Source of the DNA: Azospirillum melinis
GTDB lineage: Bacteria; Pseudomonadota; Alphaproteobacteria; Azospirillales; Azospirillaceae
Length of the DNA stretch: 64,000 nt
NCBI RefSeq assembly: GCF_013340935.1
Contig: NZ_WHOS01000008.1
Span: 1 to 64,000 of the forward strand
Direction of reading: 5' to 3'
The first letter of the stretch is position 1. Every line of letters begins with the position of its first letter. Positions 16,970 to 26,160 of the stretch are shown piece after piece. The notes below the pieces were generated by a model that made no database searches, had not been told where the DNA came from, and saw nothing but the letters and a program-made list of their open reading frames with translations. The position numbers and the translations under genes were made by a program.

Positions 16970-17374
16970 TCAGGCGACCGCGGACCCGGTGCGTTCCGAC
17001 AGCAGGGTCCCGGCGATCTCCAGGGCCTCCTCGCGGGACGAGGCGATCCGCAACGGATAGCCCCAGAATTTGGCGAAGGCAACACCGAAAGCCTTGAAGG
17101 CCAAGCGCTTGGCGGCGCTCGGCTCGATCACGATCATCGCCAGCACGAGGCTGCGCAGTTCGGCCTTGTGTTTCTTCATCCACAGCGCATTGCGTTTGTT
17201 TTCCTCCTGGCTGTGCTCATGCTCCTCGTCCGGCGTGGAATCGGTCAGCAGAACGAACGGCTCACCGCGACTCAGGCTCGCCTCGAATGCTTGGAAATCC
17301 TTGTCGTGGTCATGATCCGGGCCTTTTTCGAAAGTCACCCAGACCAATGGAAAGTTCGTGCTGTCAAACGACAT
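16970..17374 (-). CDS. Hypothetical soluble protein
   Basis: 134 residues, not recognised. The sequence is charged and aromatic-rich, with a His/Asp/Glu-rich stretch in the first half (GPDHDHDKDFQAFE, EEHEHSQEENKRN) that could bind metal, then a helix-rich second half with WGYPLRIASSREEALE. The ATG at 17374 is supported by GGAG eight bases upstream on the coding strand. It follows the four-helix membrane gene by 29 bases and is presumably co-transcribed. Less GC-rich than the surrounding core genes. Confidence 0.6.
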   Translation of the reverse strand: MSFDSTNFPLVWVTFEKGPDHDHDKDFQAFEASLSRGEPFVLLTDSTPDEEHEHSQEENKRNALWMKKHKAELRSLVLAMIVIEPSAAKRLAFKAFGVAFAKFWGYPLRIASSREEALEIAGTLLSERTGSAVA

Positions 17375-17403
17375 GTCTTGTCTCCTGAGCGGGATTGATG
17401 CTG

Positions 17404-17802
17404 TCACGTGGAGCGGATGTGCCGCCAAGACATGATCGTCGCGACCGCGCTCGGAAGGGTGACGGCCAGCAGTTCCAAGGCGACGAGATGGCCGCCGTCG
17501 CGCAAGCCATCGAAGACGCCGCCGAGCGTGCACAGTGTGAAAAGGAGTCCGCCGAAAGCGAGCATGGCCCAATCGGTGGCGCGCCGTCCGGCAAGAGCCA
17601 GCAACGCCGGGATGACCCAGGCGCCATAAAAGATCACCGCGCCCCACAGCATTGTGGAATCGAACGTTATGGCCGGCATCTTTCCGCCGCTTCTGATGTA
17701 TTCGTTCATATAGGAGAAGCATTGGAACGTGATGAAAATCGTAGACCCCACTGCAGGGACCAGCCATGCGAGCGCAAGTCTGATTGATTTCGTTTCGATC
17801 AT
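17404..17802 (-). CDS. Hypothetical four-helix membrane protein
   Basis: 132 residues with four hydrophobic segments: about 8-28, 50-70, 78-98 and 103-123. The composition is that of a small integral inner-membrane protein; no catalytic motif is apparent. GGAG lies just upstream of the ATG at 17802. It is first in a two-gene minus-strand unit with the soluble gene 16970-17374 and diverges from the AraC-type regulator at 17986, so the 183-base gap 17803-17985 should contain both promoters. Confidence 0.6.
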   Translation of the reverse strand: MIETKSIRLALAWLVPAVGSTIFITFQCFSYMNEYIRSGGKMPAITFDSTMLWGAVIFYGAWVIPALLALAGRRATDWAMLAFGGLLFTLCTLGGVFDGLRDGGHLVALELLAVTLPSAVATIMSWRHIRST

Positions 17803-17985
17803 GGGCTCACTCCTGTTTGGATTTTCTCGATGGGGGAGTTGTGCGCCGCCGCCATTAAGAAAGAGCGCGCCGCATGTCCCCGCACCCTGGAAGCAATAGC
17901 TCACTCGACTTTTGGCGTCATTGCGCAATCTGACCAATGTATGTTTTAATTCGGCCAAGTTGGAACGCCGCCGGGTGAGGCCCCG

Positions 17986-18813
17986 ATGTATTTGGATGTC
18001 CGTGGCGACTGGCTCTCTTATGTCGATGAAATTCCCCGCGCCCTCGTCGCGGCGAATGCCGTTGCCAGTCTCCAGACCCTGGAGCGGTCGCCGCGGCACT
18101 CGCATCAGAAAGCGCAACTGCTTTTCACTGTCCGTGGGATCATCAACTGCGAGGTCGATGACGCTGTCTGGATCGTGCCCCCGCAATGCGCCGTGTGGAT
18201 TCCCGGGGGACTGCCCCATACGGTCTTCGGCTCAGGCGTGGTGGAGTGCATTTCCCTCTTCATCGAGCCTCCCGAGGCGCCGAGGCTGCCGGACAAGTGC
18301 TGCACGATCACGGTATCGGGCCTGCTCCATCATCTGCTGATGCGGGCGAACGGGATTCCGGAGCACTATGACGTCGACGGTCCGGACGGCAGACTCGTGT
18401 CCGTTATCTTCGACGAGCTGGCTGCGGCTCCGATCGAAGACCTCCGCCTCCCGATCCCCAGCGATCCGCGTCTGAAGAAGCTCACCGCCCTGTTGATCGC
18501 GGCGCCGGCGGATCGTGCCTCCGTCGCGGAATGGGCGTCCCGGGTCGCGCTCAGCGAGCGCAGCCTGAGCCGCATGCTGGCGGAGGAGGTCGGCATGAGT
18601 TTCGGCCGCTGGCGCCGGCAGTTGCATGTCGTCCTTGCCTTGCGGCATCTGAGCACCGGCCAGACCGTGCAAGCCGTCGCGATGGATCTCGGCTATGAAA
18701 GCGCCAGCGGTTTCGTGACCATGTTCCGGAAGATGGTCGGAAAACCACCGGCCCGGTATCTTCTGGAGCGGCCTGGGTCTGGGCCTGCGTCTCGCGATCA
18801 TGACGGCGGATGA
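17986..18813 (+). CDS. AraC-family transcriptional regulator
   Basis: 275 residues. The N-terminal half is a cupin-like sensor (RHSHQKAQLLF and VPPQCAVWIPGGLPH, as in the AraC_N/cupin type), and the C-terminal 100 residues form the double HTH, with WASRVALSERSLSRMLAEEVGMSFGRWRRQ and VAMDLGYESASGFVTMFRKMVGKPPARY. It is divergent from the two small genes at 17.0-17.8 kb and convergent with the TonB receptor. Regulation of either neighbour is plausible but not shown. Confidence 0.88.
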   Translation: MYLDVRGDWLSYVDEIPRALVAANAVASLQTLERSPRHSHQKAQLLFTVRGIINCEVDDAVWIVPPQCAVWIPGGLPHTVFGSGVVECISLFIEPPEAPRLPDKCCTITVSGLLHHLLMRANGIPEHYDVDGPDGRLVSVIFDELAAAPIEDLRLPIPSDPRLKKLTALLIAAPADRASVAEWASRVALSERSLSRMLAEEVGMSFGRWRRQLHVVLALRHLSTGQTVQAVAMDLGYESASGFVTMFRKMVGKPPARYLLERPGSGPASRDHDGG

Positions 18814-18862
18814 GGCGGGTTTCCGGCAAGGCTGGCCGTACCGATACGCGACGTGCTCACGA

Positions 18863-21019
18863 TCAGAAGCTCTTGGTCATCCCGAGCCCGACGATGCGGC
18901 CCGGTCCGGCCGCGACGGTTTCGACGCCCAAATAGAGCGAACCGAAGGTTTCGGCACGCTGGTCGAGGAGATTGCGCCCGAAGGCATAGATTGCCAGATC
19001 GCTCGCATCGTTGCTCCACGCGACCCGCGCATCGACAATGTGGTAGGGCTTCAGATCGAACGAGTTGTCGACATCGGCGGGACGGCTCCCGGTGAACTGA
19101 TACTGCACCCCGAAGGACAACGAACCGGGGAGGCTCACGACGCCGGCCGGGATGTCGTATTGCAGTCCCGTGGTGGTGGTCCATTTCGGCGCGTTGGGCA
19201 CCCCGTTCCCCGTGACGGTGTTTATGCTGGCGCCATTGGCTCCCAGCTTGCTGTGGGTGTAGCCGAGGCCGCCCGTCAGGGTCAGCCCATCGGTGATGAG
19301 CGCGCGGCCCTGAAATTCGAAGCCGGTGGTCTCGTAATCCTGGTAAGTCGTGCCGAACGTTCCGCGCGCCGGATCCAGGTAGGTCATGACGCCGTTCTTG
19401 ATGGTGTTGCGAAAGGCGCTGGCATCGAGTTCGAGGCGGTCGTCGAACAGGCTTGTCTTTATGCCGGCCTCATAGGTCCAGCCGGTCGCCGCCGGATATG
19501 GATCGTCCACCACGCCCTTCACCGGATAGCCGAACAGCGGATAGACCCGCGCGGCGTGTCCGCGCGCCACCGAGACGTAGGTCCGGACCTCATCCGACCA
19601 TTTGTAGGCCAGCGCCATCCGGCCCGTCGGATAGGTTTGCGAGGCGGAATTCGAGCCTGTCAGATCGCCGATACCCTGCGAGTTCCGGCGCTTGATTTCG
19701 ATGTCGTCATGGCTCAACCGGCCGCCGACCGAAAACTCCCACCGCTCCGCGACCGGGATCGACATGTCGCCGAACAGGCCAAGATTGGTGCTGTTGAAAT
19801 CGGAGTTCATCGTGATGGCGTCGAAGTACGGCGCGGGCGCACATTGCGCGCTGACGCACGTACGTCTCCCCTCGCTGCGGGCGACGCTGGCGCCCATGAC
19901 CCACCGGATCGGATCGCCTTCCCGCGAACTCAGCCGAAGCTCCTGGCTGAAGACGTTCTCCTTATCGTCGAGGTGGCCGCGGGAACTGAAGGCTGGAAAT
20001 CCGACCCGGTCGTAGAGCAGCCTGTCGGCGTTGTCGCTCTTGCTGTTCAGCTCATTGTGCTGATAGGCGCTGATGGAGGTGACCCTGAAGGCGCCGAATT
20101 GGTGTTCCACGGTCAGCGTGGCGCCGCCCTGGGTCGTCATCGACTTCGGCTCGGTCAAGCTTCCGCTGGTCGGAAAGTGCGACGCATCGCGCAGGAGATA
20201 GAAGGGTGCGTTGCCTTCATCCCGCAGGTAGCTGCCCGTGAGGGTGACGGTCGTATCGTCGCTGCCGGTGAAGCGCAGCCCGCCACGGAAGGCCCCGATG
20301 TTGCGTTTGCCTAGGTCGTCGGTGTAGAGGCTACGGACGTCGCCGCTCTGGTGCCCGAGACGGAGAGCCATGCGTCCATCGAGCGCATCGGCGATAGTGC
20401 CGCCCAGGACCATCTCACCCATGCGGTAGCCGTTCGAGCCGATCTCGCCGGTCGCATGGATATCCCGCGTCCCGTCCGGCTGATTGGTGACGACGTTGAT
20501 GGCGCCGCCCAGGGCATTGCTGCCCCAGAGCGTGCCCTGCGGGCCGCGCATCACCTCGACCCGATCGACGTCGAGGAGGATGCTGGACGCGCCCATCATG
20601 CTGTTCGGCACGCCGTCGGTGCTGAAGGCAACCGTGCCGTCGGAATAATTGACGGGCGATCCGAGGGAGCTGACGCCGCGAATCGAGAAGAACTGCGACC
20701 CCGTGGCTCTGCTGACCCACTGCACGTTCGGCGAGTTGCGGGCAATCGCCGCGCCGGGATCGAACGGTGCCGCCTTCAAGCTGTCCTGGGGAACGACGGT
20801 GATGCTTTCAGGGACATTTTTCAGGTCCTCCCTGGTCTTTCTGGCCGTCACGTCGATAGGGTCGAGGACCAGAGTGTCCGACCGTGAATTCGTTTGCGCG
20901 GGCTTTGTCTGTGCTGGTGCCGTTTGCGCTTCTGCGACACAGGCCCATCCCGAAGCAAGAAACGTCGCGAGCAGATAGATCGGACTCGCCGGCAACTTGT
21001 AGATGTTCGAGCGGTTCAT
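18863..21019 (-). CDS. TonB-dependent outer-membrane receptor (siderophore type)
   Basis: Outer-membrane beta-barrel for energised uptake, probably of an iron-siderophore. The 718-residue product has a signal peptide (1 to about 34, ending VAEAQ), a plug domain with PESITVVPQDSL, FFSIRGVSSLG and VEVMRGPQGTLWGSNALGGAINV, and a barrel ending in an aromatic residue (MTKSF), the usual BamA signal. ATG at 21019 gives the proper leader; the frame runs 28 codons further upstream. A Fur-box-like palindrome sits at 21056-21074. No siderophore biosynthesis genes are nearby. Confidence 0.92.
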   Translation of the reverse strand: MNRSNIYKLPASPIYLLATFLASGWACVAEAQTAPAQTKPAQTNSRSDTLVLDPIDVTARKTREDLKNVPESITVVPQDSLKAAPFDPGAAIARNSPNVQWVSRATGSQFFSIRGVSSLGSPVNYSDGTVAFSTDGVPNSMMGASSILLDVDRVEVMRGPQGTLWGSNALGGAINVVTNQPDGTRDIHATGEIGSNGYRMGEMVLGGTIADALDGRMALRLGHQSGDVRSLYTDDLGKRNIGAFRGGLRFTGSDDTTVTLTGSYLRDEGNAPFYLLRDASHFPTSGSLTEPKSMTTQGGATLTVEHQFGAFRVTSISAYQHNELNSKSDNADRLLYDRVGFPAFSSRGHLDDKENVFSQELRLSSREGDPIRWVMGASVARSEGRRTCVSAQCAPAPYFDAITMNSDFNSTNLGLFGDMSIPVAERWEFSVGGRLSHDDIEIKRRNSQGIGDLTGSNSASQTYPTGRMALAYKWSDEVRTYVSVARGHAARVYPLFGYPVKGVVDDPYPAATGWTYEAGIKTSLFDDRLELDASAFRNTIKNGVMTYLDPARGTFGTTYQDYETTGFEFQGRALITDGLTLTGGLGYTHSKLGANGASINTVTGNGVPNAPKWTTTTGLQYDIPAGVVSLPGSLSFGVQYQFTGSRPADVDNSFDLKPYHIVDARVAWSNDASDLAIYAFGRNLLDQRAETFGSLYLGVETVAAGPGRIVGLGMTKSF

Positions 21020-21055
21020 TTGTCGTTCCAATGCGATAGGCTGCGGCGGCTTGAT

Positions 21056-21074
21056 GCAAATGATCCGCATTAGC
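21056..21074 (-). promoter_or_regulatory. Possible Fur/Irr-type box upstream of TonB receptor
   Basis: GCAAATGATCCGCATTAGC is a 9-1-9 imperfect palindrome: six of nine positions of the left half match the reverse complement of the right half. It lies 37 bases upstream of the receptor start, in an AT-richer patch. Iron control of such receptors is usual, but the match to a Fur consensus is weak. Confidence 0.3.
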
Positions 21075-21228
21075 GTTAGAATAATCTGGAATCGGCGGAA
21101 CACGCTCTCGCGGTCTCGCCAATCGATAGGTCGATCCGGCCAAACTACGGCTTCCCGGCCCAGCCGCTGCCGGGGGGCGTCCTTTGCGAGACCCGAGCCA
21201 TGGGGTTCGCCGACCTCTCGGATGCCGG

Positions 21229-21273
21229 CGGGTTTCCGACAGGGCCGTCAGCGAAGGAGCGTTTTGGAAACCG
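21229..21273 (-). repeat. Dispersed palindromic repeat, copy B
   Basis: Read on the minus strand it begins CGGTTTCCAAAACG and contains TCGCTGACGG and GTCGGAAACC. Its ends are complementary (CGGTTTCC with GGAAACCCG), so it can fold on itself. It is the inverted partner of copy A at 16847. The gap 21020-21408 otherwise holds the receptor promoter region and no gene I can support. Confidence 0.7.
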
Positions 21274-21408
21274 GCTCTTTGACCGACACCGCATAGGCCG
21301 ACCTTCCGGGACGGCGGCTCGGCAAAGCTTGCCTTTTGCCGTGATTGACCCGCCCGTACTGCCTGCGCCAAGCTTGCTGCCGTCCAAGGTGGTAGAGGGA
21401 GAAGGGGC

Positions 21409-22320
21409 ATGGCCCGCAATACGGGCAACTACACGGCCGTCTATGGCTTTCCGGAATCGGCGGACGCCGCGCGCCGTCTGGCCCAGGCACTGGAGATCCC
21501 CTGCCACATCGCCGAGCTGCACCGCTTCCCCGACGGCGAAAGCCTGGTCCGGCTGCCGGAGCCGGTGGAGCGCGCCATCGTCTACCGCTCGCTCGACCGC
21601 CCGAACGACAAGCTTGTCGAGCTGACGCTCGCCGCATCGGTGCTGCGGCGCCAGGGGGCGACCGACCTCTGCCTGGTGGCGCCCTACATGGCCTACATGC
21701 GCCAGGACGCCATCTTCAGGCCGGGCGAGCCGGTCAGCCAGACGGTGGTCGGCGACTGGCTCGGCCGCTGTTTCGACCGCTTCGTCTGCGTCGAGCCACA
21801 CCTGCACCGCACCCACACGCTGGACGAGGTCTTCGTCGGCCGCCCGTCCGCCGCGCTCAGCGGGGCCGGCCCCATTGCCGACCATCTGCGGGCGAACGGC
21901 GTGGCGCCGGGCACCGTCATCGTCGGCCCGGACGAGGAATCCGCCCCGCTGGTGGGGGCGGTGGCCGGCCCGCTCGGCCTGACCGGCATCGTCGGCCGCA
22001 AGGAGCGGCGCGGCGACCGCGACGTGACGGTGGCGCTGCCCCCGGACGCGCCGATCCATGGCCGGCCGGTGGTGATCGTCGACGACGTCATCAGCTCCGG
22101 CGAGACGATCTTCTCCTGCGCCCGCGCGGCACGGGTTCTGGGGGCGAGCCGGGTGCAGGTCTATGGCGTCCATGCCCTGTTCAGCGACATCGTTGCCGAA
22201 CGTTTCGCGGCGGAGGGGTTGGGCAGCCCGCTGTCCTGCGACGGCGTGCCACACCCCTCCAACGCCCTGTCCCTCAGCGGCCTTCTCGCCGACGCAATCG
22301 CGTCGTTCGGACGCAAATAG
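21409..22320 (+). CDS. Ribose-phosphate pyrophosphokinase-like protein
   Basis: 303 residues, PRPP-synthetase fold. Motifs: FPDGESLVRL, CLVAPYMAYMRQDAIFRPGEPVSQ (flexible-loop and ATP-binding region) and the PRPP-binding VIVDDVISSGET. It differs from housekeeping Prs in several conserved stretches and fits the divergent class often found beside nucleoside catabolism genes, so it may form PRPP from ribose-5-phosphate in a salvage context, or have another phosphoribosyl role. apt and ade occur elsewhere in the window. ATG follows GAGGGAGAAGGGGC. Confidence 0.85.
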   Translation: MARNTGNYTAVYGFPESADAARRLAQALEIPCHIAELHRFPDGESLVRLPEPVERAIVYRSLDRPNDKLVELTLAASVLRRQGATDLCLVAPYMAYMRQDAIFRPGEPVSQTVVGDWLGRCFDRFVCVEPHLHRTHTLDEVFVGRPSAALSGAGPIADHLRANGVAPGTVIVGPDEESAPLVGAVAGPLGLTGIVGRKERRGDRDVTVALPPDAPIHGRPVVIVDDVISSGETIFSCARAARVLGASRVQVYGVHALFSDIVAERFAAEGLGSPLSCDGVPHPSNALSLSGLLADAIASFGRK

Positions 22321-22543
22321 GCCGTCCCGGTCCGGCGGCGGCGGGCGAAGCGTGGAAGAAATGCCAGGCTGCCTGTCCAGTCTGCCGAGGCCGAGGCGCG
22401 CGACTGGGCCGTGGGCATCCTGTTTCCCATCAGTAATACTAACGTTCGTGGTAGAAACTGGTGTAATCTGGGCTCCGGACCGTCGAGAGCGGCGGTCCGG
22501 ATCTGGCGATGCGCGGGGGCGGTCCGTTGAGCGGAGGCGTGTG

Positions 22544-23050
22544 ATGTCTAAGGTGACGGACGTCGTTCTTCGGATGGCCCGCAAATTGACCGAGGATATC
22601 GCGGCGCTGGCCCGCCTGCGTGCCGCCGGCAAGCCGAAGACCTTTCCGCGCTTCCGCGAAATCCGGGCGGCCTATCTCGACATCCAGGGCCTGATCTTCT
22701 CGATCCAGGAAAGGCTGGAGGCCGCCGGCAGGGAGCTGCCGTCGAATTTCCCGCAATGGGTGCTGCGGCAGAAGCTGAGCGCCATCGCCATCTTCACCGA
22801 CATCAGCCATTCCTTCGTCAGCGACCCGCCGCTGGCGCTGACCGCCTCGCTGGGCGCCTTCGACGTGCTGGTCGCGGAGCAGAAGGCCTTCAACGAGACC
22901 CTGCACACCTTCGACACCATGCTGATGGAAGCCGGCATCGACGACAGGATGGCCGACGAGCTGGACGCCACCCGCAGCAAGATCGAACAGATCCTCGGCA
23001 TGATCGAAAAGCTTCTGCTGACCAGCCCGAAGATCCTAGAGGAGTTCTGA
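22544..23050 (+). CDS. Hypothetical helical protein coupled to a GGDEF-EAL protein
   Basis: 168 residues, not recognised. Almost entirely alpha-helical in composition, with no membrane segment or signal peptide; it contains LARLRAAGKPKTFPRFREIR and a C-terminal leucine-rich helix (IEQILGMIEKLLLTSPKILEEF). The ATG at 22544 follows GGAGGCG. Its stop overlaps the next start (TGATG), so the two proteins are translationally coupled and probably act together, for instance as sensor or adaptor for the c-di-GMP enzyme. That role is inference. Confidence 0.7.
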   Translation: MSKVTDVVLRMARKLTEDIAALARLRAAGKPKTFPRFREIRAAYLDIQGLIFSIQERLEAAGRELPSNFPQWVLRQKLSAIAIFTDISHSFVSDPPLALTASLGAFDVLVAEQKAFNETLHTFDTMLMEAGIDDRMADELDATRSKIEQILGMIEKLLLTSPKILEEF

Positions 23051-25890
23051 TGCCGGAACCGGCAGCCGATCCCAAGGCAGATCCCAAAGCGGATCCCATT
23101 GCGGACAGCCCGTCGGCCTCCGGTCCGAACCCGAAAACCCATCGTTTCCTGTGCAATCTCCACGTGCCGGTGGCCGTCCCCCTGCTGGCCCTGATTGTCG
23201 GCACCGGCCTGTCCCTGCTGGCGATGTTCCAGTCCGAACGCCTGCTGGCCAGCGAGGAGGCGCACCGCTTCTCCGCGCGGGTCGAGGAAATCCACGGCCA
23301 GCTTGCCGACCGCATCAAGGTGTACGAGCAGGTGGCGCGCAGCGCCGCCTCGCTGGCGATGACCTTCCCCGACCTGCACTGGACGCAGTGGAGCCGCTTC
23401 GTCGAGGCGCTCGACATGCCGCAGCGCTATCCCGGCATCATCTCAATCGCCTATGCCCGCGCCGTCGCGGCCGAGCGGTCGGGTGATCTGGTGGCGTCGA
23501 TGCGGGCCTCCGGCCTGACGGGGTTCCGCATCTGGCCGGAGCATGCCGGGGCGGACCGGGTGGTCAACATCTTCACCGCCCCGGTCAACGAGGGCAATGT
23601 GCGGGCCATCGGCTTCGACCTGATGTCGGAGGCGGTCCGTCGCTCGGCCGTCGAACGGGCGCGCGACAGCGGCGAGCCGGCCGCCACCCGCGCGATCACG
23701 CTGAAGATCGACGAGGCGGCGGGGGCCAGGCCCGCCTTCATCCTGTTTCAGGCGACCTACCGCGGCGACCCCCTGCCGCCGTCGCTGGAGGCGCGCCGCG
23801 CCTCCTTCACCGGCGTGGTGCTGACCCCGGTCCGGATCGGCCCGCTGGTGGACGGGCTGATCGACGGCCGGCGGGCCGACACCGGTCTCGAAATCTACGA
23901 CGTGGCGCCGGCGGAGGCCGAGTTTCCGCTCTACCGCAGCCACCGCCCGCTGGAGAGCAAGCCCACCCTCAGCCTGGACCGCGAGCTGCCGGTCGGCGGG
24001 CGCGTCTGGACCGTCCGCTACGACAGCCTTCCCGACGGCGTGATCACCGCCCATGACTGGGTGCCCGGCGCCCTGCTGGCGGTCGGCATGGCGCTCAGCA
24101 TCGCGCTGTCGCTGGTCCTGCGCATGGCGCTGGTGACCCATTCCCGCGCGGTCGAGCTGGCCGGCGAGATGACCGCCTCGCTGCGCCTGCAGGAGGCGGA
24201 GCGGCAGCAGCTGTTCACCCAGGCGCCGCTGGGCATCGCGCTGGTCGGCACCGACGGGCTGGTGATGGACTGCAACCCGGCCTTCGCCAGTGCCGCCGGC
24301 CTGCCGCGCCAGGGGCTGCTCGGCACCGACGCCCGGCTGCGCTTCGGCGACCAGGCCTCGGTTTTCGCGCTGGAGGCGGCGCTGCATGGCGAGAGCGGCA
24401 AGCTCGAATCCGACCAGCCCCTGCTGATGGGCGGCCGGCGCAGCCATTTCAGCCTGCATTTCCAGCCGGTCACCGCCGGGGGCGCGCTGAAATTCGTGCT
24501 CGCCTTCGCCGAGGACATCGGCGAGAAGCGCCGGGCCGAGCAGCACATCCAGTATCTCGCCCATTTCGATGCGCTGACCGGCCTGCCCAACCGCGTCCTG
24601 CTGTACGACCGCATCGCCCAGGCCCTGCGCGAGGGGCGGCGCGACGGCACCAGGGTGGCGGTTCTGTTCATCGACCTCGACCGCTTCAAGGTGATCAACG
24701 ACAGCCTTGGCCACAGCTTCGGCGACGAGGTTCTGCGCTCGGTCGCGCGCCGGCTCCAGGCGGGCCTGCGCGAATCCGACACGGTCGGCCGGCTGGGCGG
24801 CGACGAGTTCCTGATCGTCGTCCGCCGGGTGGCGGAGCCGGGCGACGCCGCCCGCGTGGCGGAGAAGGTGGTGGCGCATCTGGCCAGCCCGTTTGCCGTC
24901 GGCGGCCAGAATTTCGTGGTGACACCCAGCATCGGCATCAGCCTGTACCCGGACGATGCCGACGATCCCGAAGGGCTGATCCGCTGCGCCGACATCGCCA
25001 TGTACCATGCCAAGGAGCAGGGGCGGAACGGCTTCCGCTTCGTCACCAAGGAGATGGGCGCCAAGTCGCGCGAGCGCATGGATCTGGAGGGCGCGCTGCG
25101 TCAGGCGATCCGCGAGGGCGAGCTTTTCCTGGTCTACCAGCCCCAGGTCGACACCCTGACCGGCCGCATGGTCGGTCTGGAGGCGCTGGTCCGCTGGCGC
25201 CATCCCGAGGAGGGTCTGATCCTGCCCGGCCGTTTCCTGCCGGTGGCGGAGGAGACCGGGCTGGTGCTGGCGATGGGCGACTGGGTGCTGTTCGAGGCCT
25301 GCGCCCAGATCCGGCGCTGGCGCACGCGCTTCGACCTGTCGATTCCGGTGGCGGTCAACGTCTCCGGCGTCCAGTTCCGCGACGGGCAGCTGCCGGCCAA
25401 GGTCGCCCGCGCGCTCGACGCCAACGGCCTCCGCGGCTGCGAGCTGGAGATCGAGGTGACGGAGAGCACGCTGATCGACGACGTCGAATCGGCGGCGGCC
25501 ACCCTGGCGGCGCTGAAACAGCGTGGCGTGCTGATCGCGCTGGACGATTTCGGCACCGGCTATTCCAGCCTCAGCTACCTGCACCGTCTGCCCATCGACA
25601 AGCTGAAGATCGACCGTTCCTTCATCCACGATCTGTCGACCGGCGCCAGCGACGCGTCGGTCCCGCGCGCCATCGTCGGTCTCGGCCGCAGCCTGGGCCT
25701 GTCGGTGATCGCCGAGGGGGTGGAGACGCAGGAGCAGTTGCAGCTTCTGCGCGATCTGGCCTGCGAAAGCTACCAGGGCTTCCTGTTCAGCCGCCCCATC
25801 CCGGTCGAGGAGGTGGAGCGGCTGCTGGAGACGCTGACGGCGGTGCAGCCGCCCGTGCAGCCCCCCGTGCAGACGGTGTCGGCGGAGTGA
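23050..25890 (+). CDS. CHASE-PAS-GGDEF-EAL membrane protein (c-di-GMP turnover)
   Basis: 946 residues. Two transmembrane helices (about 38-62 and 338-360) flank a periplasmic CHASE-type domain. A PAS domain (about 385-495) is followed by a GGDEF domain with intact LGGDEFLIV (about 582) and an EAL domain with EALVRW (about 712), EIEVTEST, ALDDFGTGYSSLSYLHRLP and KIDRSFI. Both the diguanylate cyclase and phosphodiesterase sites look complete, so net activity cannot be predicted. Start overlaps the stop of the 168-residue gene. A strong terminator follows at 25904. Confidence 0.93.
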   Translation: MPEPAADPKADPKADPIADSPSASGPNPKTHRFLCNLHVPVAVPLLALIVGTGLSLLAMFQSERLLASEEAHRFSARVEEIHGQLADRIKVYEQVARSAASLAMTFPDLHWTQWSRFVEALDMPQRYPGIISIAYARAVAAERSGDLVASMRASGLTGFRIWPEHAGADRVVNIFTAPVNEGNVRAIGFDLMSEAVRRSAVERARDSGEPAATRAITLKIDEAAGARPAFILFQATYRGDPLPPSLEARRASFTGVVLTPVRIGPLVDGLIDGRRADTGLEIYDVAPAEAEFPLYRSHRPLESKPTLSLDRELPVGGRVWTVRYDSLPDGVITAHDWVPGALLAVGMALSIALSLVLRMALVTHSRAVELAGEMTASLRLQEAERQQLFTQAPLGIALVGTDGLVMDCNPAFASAAGLPRQGLLGTDARLRFGDQASVFALEAALHGESGKLESDQPLLMGGRRSHFSLHFQPVTAGGALKFVLAFAEDIGEKRRAEQHIQYLAHFDALTGLPNRVLLYDRIAQALREGRRDGTRVAVLFIDLDRFKVINDSLGHSFGDEVLRSVARRLQAGLRESDTVGRLGGDEFLIVVRRVAEPGDAARVAEKVVAHLASPFAVGGQNFVVTPSIGISLYPDDADDPEGLIRCADIAMYHAKEQGRNGFRFVTKEMGAKSRERMDLEGALRQAIREGELFLVYQPQVDTLTGRMVGLEALVRWRHPEEGLILPGRFLPVAEETGLVLAMGDWVLFEACAQIRRWRTRFDLSIPVAVNVSGVQFRDGQLPAKVARALDANGLRGCELEIEVTESTLIDDVESAAATLAALKQRGVLIALDDFGTGYSSLSYLHRLPIDKLKIDRSFIHDLSTGASDASVPRAIVGLGRSLGLSVIAEGVETQEQLQLLRDLACESYQGFLFSRPIPVEEVERLLETLTAVQPPVQPPVQTVSAE

Positions 25891-25903
25891 TTGGGACTGC
25901 GGT

Positions 25904-25955
25904 GGTTGCAGCGTCGTGCGCCCAATGCGGAATGCGCGACGCTGCAACCTTTCGT
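25904..25955 (+). terminator. Rho-independent-type terminator after GGDEF-EAL gene
   Basis: GGTTGCAGCGTCG (25904-25916) pairs perfectly with CGACGCTGCAACC (25937-25949), a 13-bp stem with a 20-base loop, followed by tttcgtt. It starts 14 bases after the stop codon. The rest of the gap to 26160 is AT-richer and shows no gene. Confidence 0.75.
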
Positions 25956-26160
25956 TCGGTTATAAAAGTCAAGTCTCACACAGATGCCGATCATACGCGA
26001 TGCGGTCTGATGATCCGAGCATCAGAGCGATGACACGTGCCGGCGTTTTGTGGTGGCTTCCGGGTGTACCGGTTTGTTTCATCCATGGCGCCTGTGGATT
26101 CTGAAATATATCGGAAATACTATCAAGTTTGTTTCCAGGAAAGCCATGGAAACAATAAAA

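Noticed and set aside
23443-25947. 834-codon minus-strand frame opposite the GGDEF-EAL gene
   Set aside because: Shadow of the real gene; composition rich in Arg, Gln, His and Ala, no motif.
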